This document shows positions 1 to 4,978 of a stretch of DNA of 6,408 bases, piece by piece. Below the pieces are notes generated by a model. It worked only from the letters and a program-made list of their open reading frames with translations, was not told the DNA's origin and ran no database searches. Both the position numbers and the translations under genes were made by a program. The DNA is taken from positions 88,061-94,468 of the forward strand of contig DDFO01000014.1 of NCBI GenBank assembly GCA_002337215.1. The letters are read 5' to 3'. Position 1 is the stretch's first letter, and the number at the start of each line of letters is the position of its first letter. The stretch is from Phycisphaerales bacterium UBA1926 (GTDB lineage Bacteria > Planctomycetota > Phycisphaerae > Phycisphaerales > UBA1924).

Positions 1-1106
1 TCGGGCTCGAGGTAGATCTGGCCGTCGGTGATCGAGATCACGTTGGTCGGGATGTACGCCGAAACGTCGCCCTCCTGCGTCTCGATGATCGGCAGCGCCG
101 TCAGCGAACCCGCGCCGTTCTCATCGCTGAGCTTCGTCGCACGCTCCAGCAGGCGGCTATGCAGGTAGAACACGTCACCCGGGAACGCCTCGCGGCCGGG
201 CGGGCGACGCAACAGCAGCGAGAGCTGGCGGTACGCGACCGCCTGCTTGGAAAGGTCGTCGTACACCAGCAGCGCGTGCTTGGGATAGGGCGCGCCGGTC
301 GCGAGGGTCTTGCCGCCCTCCTTGCCGCTCCACATGAAGTGCTCGCCCATCGTGCACCCCGAGTAGGGCGCGATGTACTGCATCGGGGCCGGGTCGGAGC
401 TGCCCGCGACGACGACGGTGGTGTAGTCCATCGCCCCCGCGTCCTTGAGCGTCTGGACGACGCCCGCGACGGTCGATTCCTTCTGGCCCACCGCGACGTA
501 GATGCAGACCACCGCGTCGTCGGTGCCCCAGTACTGCTTCTGGTTGATGATCGCGTCGATCGCGACGGCCGTCTTGCCCGTCTTGCGGTCGCCGATGATC
601 AGCTCACGCTGGCCGCGACCGACCGGGATCATCGAGTCGATCGCCTTGATGCCCGTCTGCATCGGCTCGTGCACCGGCTGGCGGTCCGCGATGCCCGGCG
701 CGATGATGTCCACCTTCTCGTTCGAGGTCGGCTGCAGCGCCGGGCCGTCGTCGATCGGGCGGCCCAGCGGGTCAACGACCCGTCCCAGCATCGTCTCGCC
801 GACGGGCACCTCGAGCAGACGTCCGGTGCTCTTGACCAGGTCGCCTTCCTTCACCGCGAGGTAGTCGCCGTACACGACGCAGCCCACGGTGTCCTCTTCG
901 AGGTTCATCACCTGACCCATGACCGCGCCGTCGGAGGTCTGGAATTCCACCAGCTCGCCCGCCATCGCGGTCGAGAGCCCGTAGATCCGGGCGATACCAT
1001 CGCCCACCTCGACCACGCGGCCCACCTCGGAGACTTCGAGCTCCTGGGTGTACTGCTCGATCTCTTGCTTAATAACGCTCGCGATCTCGTCGGTCTTGAT
1101 CTTCAC
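1..1106 (-). CDS. atpA: F1Fo ATP synthase subunit alpha, 3' part cut by window edge
   Basis: Alpha subunit of the F1 sector of the membrane ATP synthase. It carries the non-catalytic nucleotide sites and alternates with beta around the gamma shaft on the cytoplasmic face. The first 368 codons are present, against roughly 500-510 residues usual for the family; the C-terminal part, including the conserved arginine finger, is off the window. Visible landmarks are the beta-barrel N-domain (about residues 25-95), Walker A GDRKTGKT at 172-179 (the family usually has Q where this has K), Walker B ALLVYDD at 278-284 followed by [10 protein letters not shown], and the signature [16 protein letters not shown] at about 308-323. 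The start is GTG at 1104-1106; a GAGGA Shine-Dalgarno lies 7 nt upstream, and the N-terminus ([16 protein letters not shown]) matches the family's helical start. Between F257 and Walker B there are about 14 more residues than in the E. coli protein. The gene directly upstream is cdaR, not atpH (delta), so the atp genes are split or rearranged here. Confidence 0.98.
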   Translation of the reverse strand, partial: MKIKTDEIASVIKQEIEQYTQELEVSEVGRVVEVGDGIARIYGLSTAMAGELVEFQTSDGAVMGQVMNLEEDTVGCVVYGDYLAVKEGDLVKSTGRLLEVPVGETMLGRVVDPLGRPIDDGPALQPTSNEKVDIIAPGIADRQPVHEPMQTGIKAIDSMIPVGRGQRELIIGDRKTGKTAVAIDAIINQKQYWGTDDAVVCIYVAVGQKESTVAGVVQTLKDAGAMDYTTVVVAGSSDPAPMQYIAPYSGCTMGEHFMWSGKEGGKTLATGAPYPKHALLVYDDLSKQAVAYRQLSLLLRRPPGREAFPGDVFYLHSRLLERATKLSDENGAGSLTALPIIETQEGDVSAYIPTNVISITDGQIYLEP

Positions 1107-1113
1107 GGGTCGT

Positions 1114-1118
1114 TCCTC
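1114..1118 (-). promoter_or_regulatory. Shine-Dalgarno site of atpA
   Basis: GAGGA on the minus strand, 7 nt before the GTG codon at 1104-1106. It supports this GTG as the atpA start, since no ATG lies near the expected N-terminus. Confidence 0.7.
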
Positions 1119-1171
1119 TTGGTCTTCAGGCCGTCGCCGCAGACAGTTCTCGTTGCCGGTCGTTCAGGATC

Positions 1172-1186
1172 AGCGTCCGCGACGCT
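1172..1186. repeat. Perfect 6-bp inverted repeat upstream of atpA
   Basis: AGCGTC, 3-nt spacer, GACGCT. It sits 66-80 bp upstream of the atpA start, in what is probably the atp 5' leader or promoter region. It could be an RNA hairpin in the leader or an operator; the sequence does not decide which. Confidence 0.4.
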
Positions 1187-1208
1187 CCAGCCGCTCGAAC
1201 GCGTCTAT

Positions 1209-1234
1209 CCCTGCGTCCAACCCCTGCATCCAAC
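1209..1234. repeat. Imperfect 13-bp tandem duplication
   Basis: CCCTGCGTCCAAC (1209-1221) is followed directly by CCCTGCATCCAAC (1222-1234), 12 of 13 bases identical. It lies about 100-130 bp upstream of atpA in non-coding DNA. It could be replication slippage or a pair of binding sites. Confidence 0.5.
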
Positions 1235-1276
1235 ATGGGTCCGAGTCGGCCCTATCCGTAGGCCGCCGGGCTCGAA

Positions 1277-1300
1277 ACGCCGCGCGCTCCGCGCGGGCGT
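1277..1300 (-). terminator. Possible terminator after cdaA-cdaR
   Basis: On the minus strand a very GC-rich stem of about 9 bp (ACGCCCGCGC against GCGCGGCGT, one bulged base, 5-nt loop) ends in only three T residues. It lies about 100 bp beyond the cdaR stop. The T tract is too short for a confident intrinsic terminator, so it may instead be a leader structure of the atp transcript. Confidence 0.3.
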
Positions 1301-1350
1301 CAACGGTAGCCCACCAGAGCCCGATTATCCTGCCCAGCAGCATGAATTCC

Positions 1351-1374
1351 GGTGACGACCGGACCCCGGTCACC
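1351..1374 (-). repeat. Stem-loop just downstream of cdaR
   Basis: Core hairpin GACCGG, 3-nt loop, CCGGTC (1357-1371), with further pairing GGT/ACC outside it across a 3-nt bulge. It begins 28 bp after the cdaR stop codon. There is no T tract, so it fits a 3'-end protecting or Rho-assisted structure better than an intrinsic terminator. Confidence 0.35.
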
Positions 1375-1401
1375 CTCGCGATCCGACCAGAATCGCCATG
1401 C

Positions 1402-2544
1402 TCAGCCATCGCTCCCGGGAGACCCAGCCGGTGCGGACGCCGGGTCGTCGAGCCCATCCTCAGACCCGTTTTCAGGTCCATTCTCGGGCCGATCGTTCGG
1501 CGATTCTCCGCGTTCGGTCGGCGGGGGTTCCTCGATGACCGCCCGACGCCTGACCTCAACGCGGATCTCACGACCCGACAGATCCGCGACCACACCCGTC
1601 GGCACCCCCGTGAGCCGGAGCACACCCGCCAGAGCCGCCTCGTTGGTCGCTTCCCCGATCCCGCCCAGGTCCACCGTCGCGAGTGCGCCGGGAACCGTGT
1701 CCCCCCGCCTGATCTGCTCGATCGCCGAGACAGGCCCTGAGAGCACCACGTCCTCGAGCACGCGGTGCTCGGGGGGCACCTCGAACGCCCAGCCCGCGAG
1801 ATCCGTCGGGAGCAGGCTCAGCCGGACCGGGATCTCCCGCAGCGTCAGGCTCTCTGTCCGGACCCGCAGCGCGAGCGTCACGACCGCGCGCGGCTCCATC
1901 AGCCTGAGCCCCCACACGCCATCGGGCAGCCCCAGCAACTCGATCGGCACCTGGCTGATCTCCGTCCGCCGGCCTGGCGTCAACGCCGCGAGCCGGTTCG
2001 GGGGAATCCGAGCGATCGCGTGCAAATCGACTTCCCGTGCGATCCCCGCCGGCAGCCGGACCGTGACCTCTGCCGGCTCAATCGTCACCGGACCTGCTGT
2101 CGAGATACCCTCCAAGTCGACCTCCGCCGGCAGCGTCAGCGTCTCCAGCCGATCGGTCTGAAGATCGAGCAGCCGGGGCGAGATCCGCCGGACCGTCAAC
2201 CCGCTGTCGGCGAAGAGCTCATCGCGCCGAATCGCCTCGAGCAGATCGATCGATCGGTTGCCGGTTTCGGCAGGAAGTTCCGAACCGATCTCGAGAACCA
2301 CGGTGTCGCCCGCTCGTGTCCGCAACGCCTCGATCAGCCCCGTCGGCCCCGCGAGATCCAGCTCCACCGAGCCGGTCCAGGCGTCCGGATCGGTCAGCCG
2401 GAACGCGACGCCCGAGCCTCCCGCGCTGATCTCGACGGGCACCGTCACCGTCCGCGTCCGCAGCGTCCGCGACTCAGCGAACAGCCACACGAGCACCGCG
2501 ACAATCGAGACGACCAGAATCGTGCGCACCGTCTCCGCTTTCAT
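1402..2544 (-). CDS. cdaR: YbbR-domain protein, CdaR-type partner of diadenylate cyclase
   Basis: Membrane-anchored protein with YbbR-like domains. Characterised CdaR proteins bind and modulate the membrane diadenylate cyclase CdaA from outside the membrane. This 380-residue protein has one N-terminal membrane segment (about residues 7-23, hydrophobic through LVVSIVAVLVWLF) and then a long extracytoplasmic part rich in beta strands. YbbR-like elements recur: TVTVPVEI at 32-39; the stretch at 122-168 with LPAEVDLEGIS and GPVTIEPAEVTVRLP; and at 232-275 LREIPVRLSLLP then VVLSGPVSAI. The last 40 or so residues are low-complexity and rich in P, E, G, S and D, with a PENGPENG doublet, so probably disordered. 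The ATG overlaps the cdaA stop as ATGA, with a GGAGG Shine-Dalgarno 7 nt upstream, so translation is probably coupled to cdaA. Family identity rests mainly on the fold pattern and its place after cdaA, because YbbR sequences diverge strongly. glmM, often next in this operon in Firmicutes, is not downstream. Confidence 0.88.
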   Translation of the reverse strand: MKAETVRTILVVSIVAVLVWLFAESRTLRTRTVTVPVEISAGGSGVAFRLTDPDAWTGSVELDLAGPTGLIEALRTRAGDTVVLEIGSELPAETGNRSIDLLEAIRRDELFADSGLTVRRISPRLLDLQTDRLETLTLPAEVDLEGISTAGPVTIEPAEVTVRLPAGIAREVDLHAIARIPPNRLAALTPGRRTEISQVPIELLGLPDGVWGLRLMEPRAVVTLALRVRTESLTLREIPVRLSLLPTDLAGWAFEVPPEHRVLEDVVLSGPVSAIEQIRRGDTVPGALATVDLGGIGEATNEAALAGVLRLTGVPTGVVADLSGREIRVEVRRRAVIEEPPPTERGESPNDRPENGPENGSEDGLDDPASAPAGSPGSDG

Positions 2545-3446
2545 CCCTGCGCCTCCGTGTCCTGGTCAGACTCGTCCGGTTCCCCGGCCAGCGGATCGGC
2601 GTTGTCGATCTCGTCCGTCGAATCACCCGCCTCCTCGGTCGGCTCTGTCTTCACCCGCAGCCGGCGACGCAGCTCGTCGGCGAGTTCTTCCTCTTCATAT
2701 GCTCGGCTCAGCCTCCCACGCTCCGAGATCCGCAGCTTGCCCGTCTCTTCCGACACCACCAGCACCAACGCGTCCGTTTCCTTGCTCAGCCCCACCGCCG
2801 CACGGTGCCGGCTGCCGAGCATCGGATCGGGCATCTCCGACGCATCCGCGAGCGGCAGCTGCACACCCGCCGCCACGACCCGGCTGCCGCGGACGATCAC
2901 CGCGAGGTCGTGCAGCGCCGAACCGGGGAAGAAGATCGTCTGCAGCAACGCCGTGGACACCCTCGCGTCGAGCGTCGTCCCGCCCTGGATCAGCCCTCGG
3001 AGACCAACGCGGCGCTCGAGCACGATCAACGCCCCGAACCGCTGCCGACCCAGGTAGATCGCCGCGGCCGAGATGTCGTCAACGATCCCGCCCAGGCTCG
3101 CCGAGTCCGCCGAGCCCATGAGCTGCGCCTCGCCCAGCCTGCTGAAGGCCCGTCGCAGCTCCGGCGCGAACACCACGACCATCACGATCGCAAACAGCGC
3201 CGCGAGCCGATCGAACAGGAACGCCAGCCGCTGGAATGAATCCCCGGCGCTCATCAGCCGAACGATGAGTGTGCCGATCACGAGCACGAGGATCAGGCCC
3301 TTGAGCACCCCCGCCGCCCGCGTCCCCTGGATGAACCGGACGAGCGCGAACACCACGATCCAGATCAGGACCAGCTCCAGCCCGATCTCCCAGAGGGGAT
3401 ACGAGCCGAGCCTTTCGATCAGGTCTCGCAGCCGGTCAACGATCAC
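2541..3446 (-). CDS. cdaA: Membrane diadenylate cyclase (c-di-AMP synthase)
   Basis: Condenses two ATP into cyclic di-AMP, a second messenger tied to osmolyte transport and wall homeostasis. This 301-residue protein has the CdaA layout: three membrane segments (about residues 21-39, 48-65 and 78-94), a linker, then a cytoplasmic DAC (DisA_N) domain from about 105 to 250. Conserved stretches include GALIVLERRVGL at 138-149, LDARVSTALLQTIFFPGSALHD, LGSRHRAAVGLS with the RHR triplet at 213-215, and VVSEETG at 230-236. The usual DGA triplet reads DLA (180-182): aspartate is kept but glycine is replaced by leucine; TDA is preceded by SKE rather than the more common SE-. After residue 265 there is an acidic, probably disordered tail. 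The start is GTG at 3444-3446, with AAGGG 6 nt upstream as a weak Shine-Dalgarno. It is first in an operon with cdaR, which overlaps it by 4 nt. Confidence 0.95.
   Translation of the reverse strand: MIVDRLRDLIERLGSYPLWEIGLELVLIWIVVFALVRFIQGTRAAGVLKGLILVLVIGTLIVRLMSAGDSFQRLAFLFDRLAALFAIVMVVVFAPELRRAFSRLGEAQLMGSADSASLGGIVDDISAAAIYLGRQRFGALIVLERRVGLRGLIQGGTTLDARVSTALLQTIFFPGSALHDLAVIVRGSRVVAAGVQLPLADASEMPDPMLGSRHRAAVGLSKETDALVLVVSEETGKLRISERGRLSRAYEEEELADELRRRLRVKTEPTEEAGDSTDEIDNADPLAGEPDESDQDTEAQG
2552..2556 (-). promoter_or_regulatory. Shine-Dalgarno site of cdaR inside cdaA
   Basis: GGAGG on the minus strand within the last codons of cdaA, 7 nt before the cdaR ATG. It is the strongest ribosome binding site in the window and fixes the cdaR start at the ATGA overlap. 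Confidence 0.75.
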
Positions 3447-3463
3447 CGTTCGCCCTTACGCTC

Positions 3464-3592
3464 ACACCACGACTCGGCCGGGCAACACCGCCCGGACAAC
3501 ACCGCGAAGAATTCCCGTCAGGAAACACCCCGACGGGGTGTTCATCGGACAGAATACACCCCAGCCCCCACCAGCACACGAATAGACACCCC
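3464..3592. repeat. Array of ACACC(C/G/A)C motifs, possible operator sites
   Basis: Seven-base motifs on the plus strand: ACACCAC at 3464, ACACCGC at 3485 and 3499, ACACCCC at 3525, 3556 and 3586, plus an inverted copy GGGGTGT at 3535-3541. Starts are 21, 14, 26, 31 and 30 bp apart; several of these gaps are close to whole helical turns. CAACACCGC is repeated exactly at 3483 and 3497. Such spacing in a divergent promoter region could mean repeated regulator sites, but base-composition bias could also produce some copies. Confidence 0.4.
3524..3542. repeat. Perfect 8-bp inverted repeat AACACCCC-GAC-GGGGTGTT
   Basis: It lies between two outward-facing gene starts, so it cannot terminate an upstream gene on either strand. 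It is 78 bp from the cdaA start and 79 bp from the Nfu-domain gene start, almost exactly midway. It may be a palindromic operator, or a hairpin in a 5' leader: on the minus strand it is followed by TT, so an attenuator for cdaA is conceivable but weak. Confidence 0.45.
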
Positions 3593-3621
3593 ACCTCCGA
3601 CTCAAACGCCGACCCACAACC

Positions 3622-3927
3622 ATGCGATTCGTCCGCTTCGAGACAACCCCGAACCCCAACGCGATCAAGTGCGTGATCCAAGCCGACGCGCACGAGTCTG
3701 CCCTCGGGATCCGCTCCTACTGCAATCCCGACGCCGCCCGCGACGCCGACGACCCGCTCGCCCACGACCTGTTCGACATCCCGGGGGTCGCCAATCTGCT
3801 CATCCACACCGCCTTCATCACGGTCGGAAAATCGCCCGACGCCAGGTGGTCCGCCCTCAAGCCCAGAATCAGGTCCGCCATCGCGGGGCACGCCTCGACG
3901 TACGAAACCGGGGACGCCGGTGCCTGA
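3622..3927 (+). CDS. Stand-alone Nfu/NifU N-terminal-domain protein
   Basis: A 101-residue cytoplasmic protein made only of the domain found at the N-terminus of Nfu-type Fe-S scaffold proteins. Signature elements are TTPNPNAIKC at 8-17 (family pattern TPNPNxxKF), DDPLAHDLFDIPGVANLLI at 43-61 (family pattern PLAxxLFxIxGVxxV), FITVGKS at 65-71 and a final helix WSALKPRIRSAI at 76-87. The C-terminal NifU domain with its CxxC cluster ligands is missing; the two cysteines here (17 and 34) are far apart, so the protein probably does not hold a cluster in the usual way and may act as an adaptor or partner-binding module. The ATG at 3622 gives the expected N-terminus, though no Shine-Dalgarno precedes it. 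It overlaps mutY by 8 nt, suggesting one transcript and coupled translation. MutY is itself a [4Fe-4S] enzyme, which makes the pairing suggestive but not proof of a functional link. Confidence 0.88.
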   Translation: MRFVRFETTPNPNAIKCVIQADAHESALGIRSYCNPDAARDADDPLAHDLFDIPGVANLLIHTAFITVGKSPDARWSALKPRIRSAIAGHASTYETGDAGA

Positions 3928-4978
3928 GCCCGACGGCGCCATCGACCGAAAGATCGCCCGGGCGATCACCGCGTGGCACCGCACCAACGCCCGTGACCTC
4001 CCCTGGCGCGACGCCGCTGCCGGTGAGCGGGACCCCTACCGCGTCCTCGTCAGCGAGGTCATGCTCCAGCAGACCCAGGTCGCACGCGTGGTCGAGAAGT
4101 TCTGCTCGTTCCTCGCCCGCTTCCCCACGATCGCCGACCTCGCCGCCGCCGATGAAGCCGATGTCCTTGCCGAGTGGTCGGGGCTGGGCTACTACCGCCG
4201 CGCCCGCCTCCTCCACGCCGCCGCTCGGGCGGTTGTCAGCGACCACGCGGGGGAGATCCCCCGAGACCACGCAGCCCTCCTGACCATCCCGGGCGTCGGC
4301 CGTTACACCGCCGGCGCCATCGCCTCCATCGCCTTCAATCACCCCGAGCCCATCGTCGACGGGAACGTCGCGAGAGTGGTCCTCCGCATCGAAGCGCGCG
4401 CCGAGACACCCAATGACACCAAGGGCCTCAAGCAGACATGGAAACGAGCCGAGTCGCTCGTCCGCGCCTCTACGACTCCTGGGGCGTTCAATGAGGGCCT
4501 CATGGAACTCGGCGCCACCGTTTGCACGCCCCGCAACCCGCGCTGCCCCCGTTGCCCCATCGCCGATCACTGCTTCGCCCGCAAAAGAGCCCGGCAAGAC
4601 GAGATCCCCCTCCCCAAGCCAGCCGCCAAGCGCAAGCCCCTCTACATCACCGCACTCCTCGCGATCGACGCCAAGGGCCGACGCCTCGTCGAACGCCGAC
4701 CGGACACCGGCCTCTGGGCCGGCATGCACCAACCGCCCAGCCTCGACCGCGATGACCGATTCGCGACCAGCGCAGAGATCCTCGGCTCGCTCTCGCTCGA
4801 GGCGGGCGCGGTGCTCTCCGAGTTCGATCACCAGACGACCCACCGCGCCGTCCGCTTCCGGGTCATGGCGGCGTCCGCGGTGCGCAAGGGCGCGGGGCGA
4901 GCCTGGCACTCACGCCGGCAGATCGCCTCGCTCGCCCTCGGCACCCCCCAGCGGCGGATCCTGCTCACCGACTGGTGA
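3920..4978 (+). CDS. mutY: A/G-specific adenine DNA glycosylase MutY
   Basis: Base excision repair enzyme that removes adenine mispaired with 8-oxoguanine. The 352-residue protein has both domains. The catalytic domain shows LPWRD at 27-31, SEVMLQQTQV at 45-54 with catalytic Glu46, a WSGLGYYRRA turn at 86-95, the helix-hairpin-helix IPGVGRYTAGA at 123-133, and VDGNVARV at 146-153 with catalytic Asp147. Four cysteines in C-x6-C-x2-C-x5-C spacing (202, 209, 212, 218) bind the [4Fe-4S] cluster. From about 240 a Nudix-like C-terminal domain (ERRPDTGLWAGMHQPP) reads the 8-oxoguanine; its FSH-type loop appears as TTH (306-308), keeping the histidine but losing the aromatic residue. The GTG at 3920 is used because no other start lies between it and the conserved core; it overlaps the Nfu-domain gene by 8 nt. 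The final 69 bp overlap the oppositely oriented membrane protein gene; MutY's own end (TPQRRILL) looks like family sequence, so this frame is real through its stop. Confidence 0.96.
   Translation: MPEPDGAIDRKIARAITAWHRTNARDLPWRDAAAGERDPYRVLVSEVMLQQTQVARVVEKFCSFLARFPTIADLAAADEADVLAEWSGLGYYRRARLLHAAARAVVSDHAGEIPRDHAALLTIPGVGRYTAGAIASIAFNHPEPIVDGNVARVVLRIEARAETPNDTKGLKQTWKRAESLVRASTTPGAFNEGLMELGATVCTPRNPRCPRCPIADHCFARKRARQDEIPLPKPAAKRKPLYITALLAIDAKGRRLVERRPDTGLWAGMHQPPSLDRDDRFATSAEILGSLSLEAGAVLSEFDHQTTHRAVRFRVMAASAVRKGAGRAWHSRRQIASLALGTPQRRILLTDW

Larger units (their letters stand above)
1107..1401 (-). other. Structured non-coding gap between cdaR and atpA
   Basis: This 295-bp stretch has no gene I can support. 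Read on the minus strand it should hold the end of the cdaA-cdaR transcript and the promoter or leader of the atp genes. It contains several GC-rich stem-loops (1172-1186, 1247-1265, 1277-1300, 1351-1374) and an imperfect 13-bp tandem duplication (1209-1234). A GATAAT hexamer, resembling a -10 box, lies on the minus strand at 1329-1324, but no convincing -35 box is at the right distance, so the promoter is not resolved. A minus-strand open frame crosses the gap (1625-1170), but it is out of frame with cdaR and looks like chance openness at high GC. Confidence 0.7.
3447..3621. promoter_or_regulatory. Divergent promoter region between cdaA and the Nfu-domain gene
   Basis: This 175-bp region separates two genes read outward, so it should contain promoters in both directions. 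The plus strand is strikingly C/A-rich and poor in G over its last 70 bases. No clear -35/-10 pair was found in either direction; TATTCT on the minus strand (3555-3550) is a weak -10-like hexamer. The region carries repeated ACACC(C/G/A)C motifs and a perfect inverted repeat, listed separately. No Shine-Dalgarno precedes the ATG at 3622. Confidence 0.6.

Noticed and set aside
1277..1300. Strong intrinsic terminator
   Set aside because: The stem is good but the following T tract is only three bases, so it is listed only as a low-confidence candidate.
159..1355. 398-codon open frame on the plus strand opposite atpA
   Set aside because: It lies antisense to clearly conserved atpA codons, is rich in R, H, D and V in the way complement frames of GC-rich genes are, and shows no family motif.
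1170..1625. Minus-strand open frame reaching into the cdaR-atpA gap, considered as a possible atpH remnant
   Set aside because: The translation is Arg/Gly-rich with no delta-subunit features, and half of it overlaps cdaR in another frame.
2448..2475. Short GTCCGCG repeats inside cdaR
   Set aside because: They encode the RTLRTRTVTV stretch after the membrane segment and are explained by codon bias for Arg and Thr in a GC-rich gene.
1765..3057. 430-codon plus-strand open frame opposite cdaR and cdaA
   Set aside because: Arg/Pro/Gln-rich shadow frame across two real genes and their junction; no recognisable domain.
3869..4909. 346-codon minus-strand open frame opposite mutY
   Set aside because: Antisense to MutY catalytic and Fe-S motifs; Gly/Asp/Val-rich shadow typical of high GC.
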